From assembly GCF_043641665.1 (NCBI RefSeq), contig NC_092183.1, forward strand, positions 27,357,722 to 27,421,721: a stretch of DNA of 64,000 nt, written 5' to 3'. This document shows positions 1 through 13,055 of this stretch, one piece after another. The stretch comes from Enoplosus armatus (taxonomy: Eukaryota; Chordata; Actinopteri; Centrarchiformes; Enoplosidae). How positions within the stretch are numbered: the first letter of the stretch is position 1; each line of letters begins with the position of its first letter. The notes beneath the pieces were generated by a model that saw only the letters and a program-made list of their open reading frames with translations, ran no database searches and was not told where the DNA came from. The translations under genes were made by a program, and so were the position numbers.

Positions 1-392
1 TTACATATGAGTTGCAGTTGCAGTTTCACCTAATAATATTCCTAATCACCCATTTCTTCACGGGCTCTTTGAGATCACCAGAGAAGAAGATAAATGACTG
101 AAGCACAGTCACTGGATTGCACTTTGTTATGATGTTCCATCATGGGTCCATGTCCTTGATAATGCGGGAAGTCACCGGTCCGCCCGCGCAAAGACGTTTA
201 CACTCCTTGTTGGGTTTTTTAAAAAAGTTAATGTTAACTTATTACAACAAGGCAACAATGTATGTTTTTTTCTGTTGGTCCAGACCAAATGAATCGAATG
301 ACGTTTGAGCATTTACCGCTATTCTGTAATTGCAACTTGCAGCTAAAGTGGCTGGAGTTCAGCAAAAGTTACATAAGCATACTTTAATGTTA

Positions 393-456
393 TGAAGTGG
401 TTAGGACTGTCATCTTAGAGTCTCAAAAGGTCGTGGGTTTGATTCCGTTATGTGTG
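393..456 (+). repeat. tRNA-like head of a SINE
   Basis: A-box-like TGGTTAGGACTG at 398-409 and B-box-like GGGTTTGATTCC at 435-446, with tRNA-like spacing. TAGAGTCTCAAAAGGTCGTG lies between. This is the pattern of a tRNA-derived SINE promoter. A functional tRNA is not supported because no cloverleaf closes. Confidence 0.5.
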
Positions 457-1028
457 CACATGAGACTTAGGGGTTTTCTTTTACAATCCACAGACATAAA
501 CGTTGAACGACGCATTGGAGATGTCTATGACATGACCTGTCAGGATTGTTTGCTTTCCACCCTGTGAATTCTTACATAGGCTCAAGCCCAATGACCCTGA
601 AAAACCAAATGTTGTGTAGACTGCAAAACAGCATGCTCCAATTACTGTTGTGCCACAGTAGAAACTAGGAATCAAAATTCAGCAGAGCCAGAGGGTTGCA
701 TTAATGCATAGAAACTATCTGTGCACTGTCTGTATCTGTGATACTGTGAGTACGACTGCGGTGGAAGCACCTTGAGTTTTGCTCCGCCGTATAAAGCAGA
801 GTGTTAAATAAGATTTATCAGAGCCGCCTCAGCTCGGGTTTAGAGGCCATTTCCCCTGAATCCCAGTGTGGGCCCTCTGTGGCCCTCATCAGCCAGCTTG
901 TAAATAAATCAGCCAGAACCGTATGGCTCTCGTCTTTTGAGATTCAATTTACCTCACGATCGCTGAGCCGCGGTGCACTTCTCTCACATCGGGAGACAGC
1001 AGAGAACTGGACACTTAAGAGTATAAAG

Positions 1029-1030
<2 letters not shown>

Positions 1031-1060
<30 letters not shown>
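1031..1060 (+). repeat. (GT)n followed by G run
   Basis: Seven GT units then 16 G. Confidence 0.95.
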
Positions 1061-1531
1061 CTTATGCAGAGTGAGTCTTGAGTTTGACAAGCTCCAGCAT
1101 CCGCCCCCTCTCTCTGTTTGACAGGGAAAATAAGTTGAAATTGGAGCTTTGTCTGGCAGTTGCTGTTGGTAATTAGTTTCTGGCCTTTCGATTTAAATGT
1201 TCCAGGAGACGCCATGGGTAACGCTTAGGGCATTTGCCATCGCTGAAAGAATGATCAAAGCCATTCAGTCGGCCACACGCGTTCCATTCCGAAGGGGCCA
1301 TGGACCTTTTAGCATTTTCAAACGAGGTACAACTGTCTCAGTTTAGGGAGATACTGTCTCTCAGGTATTTCATTTATGTCTATATTTATTCAAATGTTAC
1401 ACACTCTAAATGGACTGTCCGCACAGGGTTTTATTGTGTTTGAAGGTGTTTGCAGCTGTAGTGGATGAACAGTTTAGTATCAACTGATTTGTTGCTAAAA
1501 TTAGAGATGTAGGCACTGATTCAGCTATTTA

Positions 1532-1553
1532 AATATATATATATATATATATA
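1532..1553 (+). repeat. (AT)n microsatellite
   Basis: About 22 nt of alternating AT. Confidence 0.95.
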
Positions 1554-1638
1554 CCTTCAGATTTTGATTCTAAACATACAGACAAGGTAACCAATAGGGC
1601 TGGTTATCATTTTCAATACCAGTAGATACAATATCTTA

Positions 1639-1660
1639 GTTTTGGTACCAATACCAAAAC
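1639..1660. repeat. perfect 9-bp inverted repeat
   Basis: GTTTTGGTA, loop CCAA, TACCAAAAC. It probably marks a transposon-derived palindrome. Confidence 0.8.
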
Positions 1661-2502
1661 AGTGCTCTTTCTGATGACTTACTTTGATGTATTGTTTTTC
1701 TGCAAAATCCCTTTTTTCCCTTCAGGAAAGAAGCTCACAAATTAGCATGTTGAATCTCATTTGTTTAATCAGTACAACAACCGAAATGTAATAACAAGGT
1801 TGTACATGGAGTTACATGTTGGAACTATTTCTTTGCTGGTTAGCAGTGACTTCCTGGTGTCAGTGACATTGCAAGGCAACTACCTCCACGAAGTCACTGC
1901 ACCCGGCCGCTGTTCACCGAGAAATGTACACAGCATGTAACTCCCTGTTAAAAAACACAGACTTTTTGTTGTTCTTCTGCATGACTTAGTGAGCTGGTAG
2001 ACGCATTCTTAAACTTTGGACACCACCAGGCTAGCACCTTCTCCTTGCTTACAGTCTTTATGCTAAACTAATCACCTCCAGGCTTTAGCTCCACACTTAA
2101 CACATCAATCCTCTCTTCTAACTCCTACGAGGAAAACAAATACTGTAATAAAATAATGTATTGTCCACCAAATGTTTTAAAAAGGATTTTATCTGAATAA
2201 ATTACAGATGAAAAAAAATTATTTAAATCTGAAACTGTCTCTTCAAAGAAAAAGTAGAGAAGAGTATGGATCTGAACCAACAAAGACAGGGATTTTGGAC
2301 TAGCCAAGTCTCCTGAGCTTGATTCACTTCTTGCTGGTCTGAGGGGCGTTTTGCCTTCATTCTGGTCTTCAAGAAGGGAAACATGCTAAATTGGATTTAG
2401 TGTTTGCTCACGTATGTGGATTGTAGATGTCACTACACAGACAGTCACTGACTGCAAAGGATTATACATTTTTTTAAGTTTATGTTAACTTGTCACGTTA
2501 CT

Positions 2503-2531
2503 TTCTGTCCCCCTAAATCTGGGGGACAGAA
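2503..2531. repeat. perfect 11-bp inverted repeat
   Basis: TTCTGTCCCCC, 7-nt loop, GGGGGACAGAA. Outer TATACATT at 2463 and AATGTATA at 2531-2538 are also complementary, suggesting a larger degraded palindrome. Confidence 0.85.
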
Positions 2532-3333
2532 TGTATAAAAAGAGCTACACTGTGAATGTGATGTGGACGAAACAACTCTGGAATTAAAGCAGAGTGTCAG
2601 CACTTTAACCTCAGTCATTGTTTAATTTCAAATCCAGTGTGCTGCAGTACGGTGCCAACGCAACATAAAAATGTGTCACGCCATAATACTTTCTGTTTTC
2701 CCAGCAGATAAAGCATAACATCTGCCACCTCTGAAACATATTTGAAGTCTTTGATTTTCACAAAGAGAAATGACTAGAAGCAAATTAATTTTGCTACAAA
2801 ATGCTCTTCAAACACCTCGGACCATCAAACAAAGGATATTAGAGCACAGAATGGATTTAATTTGTCTTTTAAGATTACATAACAAAGTTCTTTAAAGCAC
2901 AAGGCTCATGTCGGTGTCTACGAATCAAACAACCTGACAACACGTCTACCTCCGCCTGTCTATTCCTGTTTTGTGCCTTGGGATTAACTTTTAATCTGAT
3001 GAGACTGGGAGACATAAAAGCAAGGTTAGCTCGGCTACAAGACAATCTATGGCAGGGATGGATTTTGTAGTAATATGTAAATCAGTGTCATCAGTATTTC
3101 TGGCATCAACATTTCTACAGTGGCTTGAAGTCTAATAAAGGGCGGATTGATTCAGCAGTATTGTGAGGATTAGGACAGCAGACACCTCATGTTTATACAT
3201 GAGACCCAAATGTAATGCTGATGAGCCCGCGGCTTACTGGTGGAACCATCGGTATCCATTAGGACTGCTAACAATGCTAACAAGCCGTTTCTCAGTGAAC
3301 TGTAACTCTAATAGAGAAACTATTTTTTCTCCT

Positions 3334-3338
<5 letters not shown>

Positions 3339-3369
<31 letters not shown>

Positions 3370-3376
3370 GGGGGGG
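3339..3376 (+). repeat. (GT)14 followed by G10
   Basis: Pure GT dinucleotide tract joined to a G run. Confidence 0.95.
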
Positions 3377-3456
3377 CATCTTTAAGATGTCATTGTTTTT
3401 GTTTTGGATATTACTGATGTGCATCAGCAATTTCTTGGCAAAGTAAGTTGTGTCTA

Positions 3457-4092
3457 TGGAACCCCAAAGAGGTCAATATTGAATAACTGAATGAAACATT
3501 ATGAAATTAAAAACCACATGAATGAATTGTGTAAAATATATAAATTAAACAATATTTTCTAAAATAATTTAAGAGTTAATAAGACTCCACTCATTACCAT
3601 GAAAGCTTCATGGGAGGTTTATAGGACTTTTATTTTGTTATATTATACAACAGCATTTTAGTTTTATTCCATAATGGCGTATTTTATTGTATAATGACAC
3701 TTGTTATGTCATAATGGCACTTTTTTTTCATGATGGCACTTTTTATTTAATGTCACTTTTCATGAGCCTCTTAAGCAAGCAAGCTCAACAACTGCTACCA
3801 GATTCCGCCAGTTAGCTCCTGTTTAGTTAGAGCAACAACAATATGAAAGTAATTCTGAATCAGGGAGCATGTGATAGGCGCAACATGAAATAAAAGTATC
3901 ATTAGAAAAAATGCCATTATGAAATAAAAACAGACTTTTGAAAGGGGGCACCTTGAAATAAAAATGATATCCAATTAAATTCAGTTAATAGGAAAATGAA
4001 ATGAAATTCATTTTCAACTATTTATTCATATGATAATTTATTTCATAGTGTCCTTTTTTATTCATTTAATATTGAACACTTTCATATTTCCA
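3457..4092. mobile_element. fold-back/MITE-like element, copy 1
   Basis: The left end begins TGGAACCCCAAAGAGGTCAA then TATTGAATAACTGAATGAAA. The right end includes TTATTCATTTAATATTGAAC and ends TTTCCA, a diverged inverted copy. A TA flanks the left end and TAA follows the right end. The interior has paired motifs (AATGGCAC-type units on the left, AAAATGCCATTATGAAATAA on the right), so much of it can fold back. No coding capacity. A shorter relative lies at 8228-8509. Confidence 0.65.
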
Positions 4093-5665
4093 TAATTTAT
4101 ATCCTTGGCATGAATTTTGCCTTTCAGTCACAGAATTATTCTTTTTTTTCTAATGGGTTAATCAACACCTAACTGAGCTGATGATGCTGCAAGCAGAGAA
4201 GCCTGAGCAGAGAGGATGATTGAAATGGCTCATGGACCGCAGACGACACCTGAACGCACGTTGACGGGGAAATTTCTCTCCTTGTCTCGTGAAAACATGG
4301 AGCATATGCTACGGCCTGTGATCCTCCAAGGTTTCATGGGATTTCACCCATCAGCGTGTCGACACGGAAAATATGCTGAGCTCAAGTAAGACCTGACAGG
4401 GACTGTTGATGGGTTGAATATGTGCAGACTCTGTGACAACATAGATTCCAGGTGAGAATGTGGCTGCATGTCCAAGCCCTTTTAATTCCTAATTGTTTTG
4501 TATTTTGTACATTTTTTCTAATAATGCTGGTTATTAATGGTGTGGCTGGTTGAGTGATGATATTTACAAGTGATGGTTGGTTGTTAATGGCATAGTTAAT
4601 GGTATACCACACTAGCTTTCAGGGTATTTGCCAATGTTCACATACTAACACTGTAAAGATGTTGCAGCAGTAAATCTGCTCTCACAGAGCTCCATCTTTT
4701 GAAAGCATAGCCAGTGTGTAGTTGACAGTAACACAGTATAGGAGGAGACTTTGAGTGGACCATATCAGCCTCTTAACCCTGTTCTTCTTCTCTGTACAAC
4801 TCCAACCTTCACATCAGACCAAAACACAAGACACAGCATTGGTGGGCCATGTTTGCGTATAAGTTGTTGTTCTCTGAAAGTTTGCCCTTAAACAGACTGT
4901 AGACTCATTGCCAAAACCAATATAATGAGGCATTGTGTCTCACAGCCATCTTTTCATTGGTGCAGTCGAAATATTCTTTTTTTCAAAGTTTGTTTACAGG
5001 TGTTGGGGAGTTGAAAAAAAGTTGTGTAAAGCCCTTTGTGGCTCCAGAGGGAGCTGTGTGAAGTCTGGTAAATGTCCTCAAGTGATGTCACTTCAGTCAG
5101 CGTGAGTTAGGGCTTGGGATTGAAAAACATCTGGGGTGTGCGGAGTTTGAAAGAACTGAGTTTACCAGCCCGCTCCTCATCTCCGCTCGAGGCTAGCAGC
5201 TCGAGGCTACATTATCCGCTACTAGCATAACACAAGAAAAGCTGTGTTTTCTGATCTGACGCCCCTGTGGTTCAGATTCTTGGTAAGGGTTGGTGAAACA
5301 TCGTGGTTTGGGTTACAATTACTACTTTGTTAAGGTTGGGAACTCCGTTGTCATGGTTACACAAACAACCACTCGCTTACAGTTAGGGGACGACTGCAAT
5401 CATGGTTAAGAAACCAATGTCGACTGTCGGTTTGAAATGGGAAATGGACGGCAGTCCTCTATGTTAAGGTCCAATGTTTTGTTGACCCATCTATCCACCC
5501 CAACTTCCTCCCTACACGGACTTTGTCGCTCTATAATAACAGACAGCAGTCATATTAATACGCTAATACGGCCACTAGAGGGTTTGTAATGGGAAAAAAA
5601 CATGTCGCTTTTGGGCGTTTGCTGAAATGACTGCTCTTCTTTTTCTTGGAAGAAAAGTCTGCTTT

Positions 5666-5762
5666 TCACAGTCACAATCTCCTCAAGCCCGAGTTGACAT
5701 CTTCATGTACATTGTTTTGTCTGACCCCGCAGTCCAAAACCCGAAGATATTCAGTTTAACCG
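5666..5762. repeat. palindromic fish repeat, short fragment
   Basis: Contains TTGTTTTGTCTGACCCCGCA then GTCCAAAACCCGAAGATATT, matching the interior of the family seen at 8686-8925. Only about 100 nt remain. Confidence 0.5.
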
Positions 5763-6166
5763 CAAACAGTCTTCTAAGTATCAATTAACCTCTCGCATGT
5801 AGGCTATGTGTAGGCTCACTATGTGTATGTAACGGCCGTCAGCATCAACAAGACGCATTCAGAGCCAGAACACATTACAGTGAGAAAAGGCAAGATAACT
5901 GTACATCCAGACCATTTGTCCAAAGAGATTCCCTCACTGTAAGCAGTTCCTTGCAAAAGGATGTTATTGCCAACGGTCAGTCAGATTAACATCAGCGCAG
6001 TAGTTTGTTATATTAAAATATACCACTGCACTATTACAAAGTGAAATATACATACATAATATTTCTGTCCAAGCAGGTGATGTAGGTAGGTTAAGATTAA
6101 GGTGTAACTTCCTTTGCATCCAACATGTGCTTTGGTTTACGTTTGTTAGTTCGACTCAACCTCAGC

Positions 6167-6185
6167 AAAAAAAAAAAAAAAAAAA
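6167..6185 (+). repeat. A homopolymer
   Basis: Run of 19 A. A C18 run lies at 6287-6304. Confidence 0.95.
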
Positions 6186-8227
6186 CCTGAAGGAAAGGGT
6201 GGGGGAGTTGCACACTGCAGTGAGGGGTACTTGGATTGCTGTTTCTATTTGTCTATATTTGCCTGCATTTACCCCTGAGAGCAGGACCCCCCCCCCCCCC
6301 CCCCATTAACTATTATAATAAAGGCAGTGAAGCTGTTGGGCTCTGACATTTATTTATTCCAAACAAACTGCTGTAAACATTAAAGCTATCACTTTCTGAG
6401 CAGCAGAGGATTTCCTTCGGAGGAAAGAGGCTTTCCTAAACGTCCGAGGCTGAAGACATATTGTGTGGTATCAGTCAGCGGAAGGTTACATAGAGCAGCA
6501 AGAGAAGCGTTTAATTGAAAAAGTTGCCGTAAACTGATGAGAGGAGCAAAATGTGCTAAAGAGCTAAAAACCCCACAAGTTTGATTGTTGTATGTCTTAT
6601 GTGGGGGTCATTGAAGGAGAGTCTCGGCGGAGGATATCAAGAGTGGCAGATATTTGATATTTAATAAACAGCCAATATTGACCCATCAGTCCATAAGAAA
6701 CGCTTTCAAATAATATAAAGGAAAGCGTTCCACTTTGAAACTAAGCAGAAACAGGATATGCGAGCAGCCTTGACTCGGGGATTTGCTTCCCAGTGTCTCT
6801 CCCTCCCTCTCTGTTGCCCTTTCTGGGAAGAGCAGCAGCCTGTCAATAACTGTCAGAGGCTGTCTCAGTCAATCAGGCCTGTAAGGCTGCTCGGGCCTCT
6901 GGTGTAACAGGAGGATCCAACAGAAACAACCTATAACTGACACAGCTCCAGATCTATGCTCTGTAATCACTGGGGAGCCCACCTCTCAAACTGCAGCCTC
7001 GCCAGCTGCCTGACAGTGGACACATGTGCCGTGTAATTGCTTTTCATACCATTCAACCTTTTAAAATTGATTACAGGCCATGTAAGAGGCTTCGCTGAGA
7101 AGCGTACAGTCGGGGGGCTGTTTGTGTGTGCGTGTTGGGGGGGTATTACTCGACAATGTCATGCTACAAAATGTGTATCTGTAAACAATGTGGCCGGCTC
7201 GTCTTTCATGCAGTGAGGCTGCACGCATTGAGTCATCACCCACAAAGGGTCTAATCCCCCCCGGGGCCCTGCATTTGACAGACCACCTCTGGAAAAACAA
7301 AATTGAAAATCTTTTGCTGCTCTAAGAGTTATTTTCTTCTCTATTACTTAGCAGAAGCAGCTGCTTTGCTCGGATGTCTTTGTGCAAGGGGGCATGGTGG
7401 TGTACATGAAAAATATAGCCGTGTACATCCTGTGCATGGATGCCTGTATTTTCTTGTGTGCGTTGCTATTGGCGATTAACCAAAACGCAAAATCATCACA
7501 TCGATGATCCTCACTTTATTAAGGATTAGGACTGTCTTTATGACTGACACTAAGATTAAATGTAGGTTCGTGTCCCATGTTGCTTACTTTCATACAAGTG
7601 GTATTAATTAGCCAAGTAGGAAGGTTGCAGCATCCTTGCAGCCACCTGGGCTGTCCTGAGTGCAGCCCTCAGTAGTTGTTATGTAGTGCTGTTTATGAAA
7701 AATGTTTTTCTAGCCCCTAACATGCATGAATATATCCGTTCATGTAGTGTAGTATTGTCTTTTTTTTGGCACGTGTGTTAATATCTCTTGTTTTGTGTTG
7801 CTGCTCATTGAAAAGAAAAAGGGATTTGCTGTCTATGCCTGTATGCATGGCTGTACATTGTTGTGTCTAACTAGACTGAGTGCTCTCTGTAGTCTAAAAG
7901 TAAAACAAAAATGCACCAAAAATGTCATTCTTTAGGTTATTGAAGCACATGCAAGGCTAGATTACCAACCGGACAACCCAGATCTCCCAAAGCGTGTGTC
8001 AGTTGGTTTTGCTCTCATCAGTGTTTTTGTTGCTTTAGCACGTCTTTCTTCATAAACAGCACTTGTTGTTTATGCTCCAACTTAATTGTTATTCCTTTGC
8101 ATGATGCCTCTGCTTTCATCAAGGTTGTAGTGATGGAGATTCTTTCTTTCAGCTCTTGAAGCAGTCATGTGCTGTGCTGCTGTGGCTACTGTTGTTGTCA
8201 GGTGACGGATAAGGCTTCTGTTTACTG

Positions 8228-8509
8228 TGGAGCCCCAAAGTGTTCAATACTAATTGCTCTAGCTAACAGCAGCTAACTGTCTACATCTGGCAGCAGGTGT
8301 GGAGCTTAAGAGCATGTGATTGGCTGAGGGAGCAGTGACAGTAACACCACTGTCATGGAAAAAGCCATTTTGAAATAAAAATAAATCAAATAATATTCAA
8401 ATGTGATAAAACTCAGTTTTATATTATTTTATTTTACATCATTCATTCATATAATTGTTTATTTCATGATGTTTTCTTTAGTTATTTAATATTGAACTTT
8501 GGGATTCCA
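8228..8509. mobile_element. fold-back/MITE-like element, copy 2
   Basis: Begins TGGAGCCCCAAAGTGTTCAA and ends AGTTATTTAATATTGAACTT then TGGGATTCCA. The end is the inverted complement of the start of copy 1, giving terminal inverted repeats of about 30 bp with mismatches. It shares with copy 1 the GAGCATGTGAT motif, GCCATTnTGAAATAAAA, and ATTCATATAATTGTTTATTT-like sequence. It is about half the length of copy 1, so one is deleted or they are different subfamilies. Confidence 0.65.
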
Positions 8510-8685
8510 TACTTTAAGACAGTCACATGTAGTGTAATTATTGTACAATATGTACATAACATTTTTGGAATATATGTCAATAATTATACTTTTTTTTTTC
8601 TTCAGTTTTTGGTTATTATGGGATCTATGCAGATGCTGAAAGGTTCAACTTGAAGTGACATAATTGCTGCATCTCTTACATATAT

Positions 8686-8925
8686 GTAAGACTGCAATTA
8701 TTCTCATCATCAATTAATCTGCTGATTATTTTCTTCATTAATGACTTGATCGTTTGGTCGATGACGGGTAAGAAAACAGAGTAAAGTGACACCTTCAATT
8801 CCTTTTTTTGTCCGACCAGCGCCCCAAAATCCAACGCTATTCCGTCTACTATCATAGAAGGCTAAGAAAACCAGCACACTTTTATACTCTACTGGAATAA
8901 ACTGAAACCAGAGGACGCCTGCAAA
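8686..8925. repeat. palindromic fish repeat, partial copy
   Basis: Contains ATCAATTAATCTGCTGATTA, GTCCGACCAGCGCCCCAAAA and CTACTATCATAGAAGGCTAAG, features of the same family as 44957-45373. The 3' end is degraded. Confidence 0.55.
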
Positions 8926-9847
8926 GTAGGAAATGTATCCTGAAACAGATTATATTCTTTGGGAAATGGTTGACAATCATGTAAGGCATACACAGCTAAG
9001 CATGCAAAACTACTGGTCCTTCGAGATTCAAGTCAGATTTCTCTTGAGGTTGGCGTGAGAGAGAGTGTCAGTGAACTAACCCACAAGTATCACATATGGG
9101 AGTGTGTGTGTGTTCACCGCAGCTTCTGTCCTCTCAGTGTCTCCAGCACCTATATTCTGGAGTTCATTCAGCGGTCTCCCAGTCCTGCAGAGCCCTTCGC
9201 TGCATTTTTGTTCAGCCACTCTTTTCTCCTTTAGTGTCAAGGATTAGTCTGACATCTCCTGACTCTCTGCCTTTCAAATGAGGAGGCCTCCTGCTGAAAG
9301 GCTGAGAGGGCGCTCACCATGTAAAGCCGATACTCACTCTGCTGACGCTCCTCATCCTTGCCCTCCGCCTATCTCAGCCCCTGTAAGAAATCCATGAGAA
9401 GTCCCCAGTGATCTCGCAGATGTGAGAGGGAGAATGCATGGTTTTAAAGGACTTTGGCTGTGGAGCGGCTGTGTGAAATAGTAATGTCCAACTCAGTCAG
9501 GAGGCCTGGCAAGGAAAAGCGCATAGTGCTGTCAGCTTGATCTTTCAGGAACCCTTTTCTTCCCGTGTCCATTGGAGTAGGGTTTGGAAAGGATTGATGC
9601 TGAGGCAAGCTGTCAATCTAGTGGCAAGAACAGGTCATGGTTTTGAGACACACCAGTGCCCGTTTTACATCAACGGCCTTGTTTGATGACATTTGCCTTT
9701 GTAAACAGGAATGGTTTCAGAATCACGTTCATTTGAGCTCTTGCCAAGTCCCTTTTTTCCCACCAATGTAGTATTTTGGAGAATTTGGTAGCAGCTTTTC
9801 TGTGTAGTTATTTGCAAGGTTTACATCAGATTTGACATTTTTGGTCC

Positions 9848-10640
9848 AGAGTAAGGTATCTCAACAGCTACTGCTGAGATTACCATGAGATTTGGTATGA
9901 TCCTCAGAGGATTTCTAATGATCTGTGTGACCTGGTTTCACTTTATGGTCAATAAAGTCCACCTTTTAGTCAGTGACAAGGTCTCTCAACAAGATTACTA
10001 CAGACATGCTAGTGCCTCTGTGAGGCTGCACTTAAACACAGTGGTGCTTCACGCTTAATGTTAATGCTAACATGCTCACATTGACAATGTTAACAGGCTG
10101 TTGTTTAGCAACTGTTGCTTACCACGTTTGCCATTTCAGCTTAGTGTGTTAGCTTGCTAAAATTTGGTAATTAGCTCTGAACACAAAGTACAGCTGAGTC
10201 ATTCGTTTTGCAGGTATTTGGGTTTATAATTGAAATGTTGACCTGATGATGGCGCTAGATGAAAAGCCGAGGGGGGTGGGGATCGAGTTCTAAATTTCAT
10301 GGCAAACGTCAAACAGTTGTTGGGACATTTCATTCTGTCAGGGGGGAGTCAGGGGGTCACCATTGTGATTTGGATCCACCCTCTGGGGACCATGAATGTA
10401 AATCTTCAGAACAAAGTGGTGGACTCACTGACTGACCAGCACTGCTATCCCTAGAGCTGAAAACGGATGGCCGGATTTCCATGAAATTTACAGCGGATGT
10501 TCCTAGTCCCCAAAGGATGAATCTTTACTATTTTGATGACCTGACGTTTCCCTTTAGCATCTCCATCAGGCCAAAAAAATCCAAGTACATTCATACTCCC
10601 TTTGAAGATTAACTCTTTCCATTTTGAACATTTTGAGAGC
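9848..10640. repeat. head-to-head copies of a common fish DNA repeat
   Basis: The + oriented part (to about 10440) has AATGCTAACATGCTCACATT, AACACAAAGTACAGCTGAG, TTTTGCAGGTATTTGG and TGATGATGGCGCTAGATGAA. From about 10445 the same family continues in the opposite orientation, with ATCCCTAGAGC, ATTTCCATGAAATTTAC and CCAAAGGATGAATC. The open frame on the minus strand at 10451-10834 lies in this repeat and is not a gene. A third copy is at 38490-38800. Confidence 0.65.
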
Positions 10641-12149
10641 TTTCCTTTTTCACCACCCTCACGCAGAAACGTCACCTTATAACTAATAAGACTGGGCCTG
10701 TCCCCATTGTTTAGATCTGAGGCGAAAACCCCTGAGCAGAATCCATTGTCACCTTGACCTCTTTGAGAATTGTCCCAGTTCCTGCCCCAGTGGCTTTTTG
10801 CAGGTTTACATAGAGATTGGCTTAGCATATTCATGGTACCAAGAACCCCATGACCTCAGAACCAACTTCACAAAATTGTCAATATATTGTTTGTGGTCCA
10901 ATACCTTTGTATTTTGGGCTGTAATGAACACGGCAGCCTCTAGGGTCCACTGGCAGAGCTTGTTTCCTAAGTAATGGTTTCGCAGTCAATATTCCAAAAG
11001 TCCAAAGCTGCTCTTTCACAGCTCCGTGACTGTACACTCCATCATTAAAATCTGTACTGTCTCAGTCCTTCCTTGCGTATCCAAACACACCATGTAGTGC
11101 TTATTGCCCTGGCATGTCTCTAAGAGATTGTTGATTTGCAGCTGTTTTTGTTCAACCTGGTCCCTTGGCTCCCAGGCATTGTCAGCCAGCCTGAGCCAAC
11201 AGTACCACCGTCATGTCGTCCGTGTCCCTGTATGCAGATTGATACCCGGGGCATTTATCAGCTGCAGGTCCACCGCACTGAGCCTCATGTTAAGTCAGGT
11301 GGAAACCTGTGACTGGCAGCAGATAGGGTGAGGGACCATTTTAGAGGCAGTGTTAAAATTAACCAGCGTAATGAGGAAATAAGTGACTTATTGGCGCCAC
11401 AGTCATTTCGTTCATTAAGGCTGATATTTATGAGCATCCACCACGAGTGGAGCAGCCAACGTGACGACTCCAGGTTTATGGAGCGTGGATTGTCACCTTG
11501 TTCCAATTATCTTCTACCTTTGAATGTGCTGAATGTTTGAACATTAAGAGAAAAGGACATGGTGCATCATTAATTGTTGTGCAGTGTGAAAAAAGAGAAG
11601 TGAAAGGAGAGGCTTGTCAGGGCTCGGCAGTGTCGGACTATTTTTATTCATCATAGCAGCAATTAGCTGATTAGAGTAGCGGTGAGGAAGGTGCTGGATG
11701 GAGGAGGATTACATGCCCCAACCATTGAATATGTTAGTGCTTTAAATTATGTTGAAGCAGTGTTTCTCTCTGGTTGAACAATTTTGCTTTTATTGGCTTC
11801 CATATGAATTTGTGAAAGCAATAAAAGCTGTTTCCTTGATCTGTAGTCAGCGCTAGCATTCATGCTTCTGTTCCTGGCATTCATTATCAGTCTTTAACAG
11901 GCTAACAACCACAAAAAAGGAAACGATTTTTAATAAAATAAAACTGTCCATCTGAGTGATTACTGGTGGCGCCTGTTTTTCAAATATACTGTACAGTAAT
12001 CCTCTAAGGTTTGAAGGTCTCGAGAATAATAGTAGACATTAACATGAATCTAGTGCTTTTATGGAAGCTCAAAATGAAGATGTCATTGGAGAGATTTGGA
12101 ATTGTCCCAAGGTTGCAAGATTCATTAAAAATAGTTGATTGGGTTATTC

Positions 12150-12380
12150 AGTGTGTTACACAGGGTAATGTACAGAATGAAGCCGCCGTGTACAGATGGG
12201 TGCCACATCTAGGGAGTTTACACAATGAAGTCTCTGGAATGAACAGCTTTCTTCCAAAAGATGTTTCCTCATTTGGTGTGTTGATGACGGTGGTGGAGAG
12301 AGCTGTCGAACATGCTCCAAAATCTCCCATAGGTGTTCAACTGGTTTGTGATGTGGTGGCTTTGAAGGCCATAGCATAGT
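12150..12380 (-). pseudogene. decayed Tc1/mariner-like transposase C-terminus
   Basis: Minus strand, reading down from about 12377: [50 protein letters not shown]. This resembles the DDE-domain end of Tc1 transposases (WPSQSPDLNPIEHLWE..., then the last catalytic acidic residue in EHLWE and a LLEEW-like helix). The DLN of the family motif is replaced by HHK, and the catalytic upstream domain is not visible. An open frame on the + strand (12011-12379) is only its shadow. No inverted ends were located. Confidence 0.65.
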
Positions 12381-12959
12381 TACAATACTTTTTGACTTGA
12401 CCCCTTAAAATGAAGCAATGTCTACATGTAAACCCTCATCACAGGTTGCATAAGTCATACTGAATGTGACTAGTTCAACCAAGAGGTGATTTTCCTGAAG
12501 AAGTAAATTCATCCAGTGATTCACAAGAAACAAAATGATGAAAGAGTGAAAAATAAGCACAACATTGTCTAGCAGAAATCAGCTTTTTGGTGACTGCACA
12601 TGGCTCTCCAAAAGTCCCAACCTCACAGTAAAGCTGCAAACTCCAACTCTAATCAAGACAAACGCTAGATGATTCACTAATGTATACTTTCAGTTGCTAA
12701 CGTCAGCAAACCTACGAACACGCGACGTAAATAAAGCAACTATGGAATTACTGGGAGTTATATTTCCTGTTACCCGGAGTCGCAATTCTCCTTTTGCTAG
12801 AGGCCAGTTGTAGGAATATCACGCTGAAAAAATACGTGGTTACCTCAAATTTGTACTTAAGGCACAGAGACCACACTGATATTAACCCTTCAACTAACTC
12901 CCAGTCAGACAGCAAACAAGCCGACCCCCAAGTAACGAGCATTACAGGGACTCGTATCT

Positions 12960-13055
12960 GAAATGGAATTACTGAATTTAAAATTCTTACTGGAAAAGTA
13001 ATCACGTTCTGTAATGTGTTACTAAGTAATGCAATACTGCCCAGTGGTGGGTAAG
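12960..13055. repeat. GTTAC/TAAC-rich interspersed repeat end
   Basis: GTAATGTGTTACTAAGTAAT then GCAATACTGCCCAGTGGTGG resembles the end of a common fish element with alternating TAAC/GTTA and a terminal CCAACACTG-like sequence. Related sequence may start near 12745. Confidence 0.4.

Noticed and set aside
10451..10834. 127-codon minus strand open frame
   Set aside because: Lies within a repeat family that recurs at 38490-38800; not a gene.
12011..12379. 122-codon + strand open frame
   Set aside because: Shadow of the minus-strand Tc1-like transposase relic.
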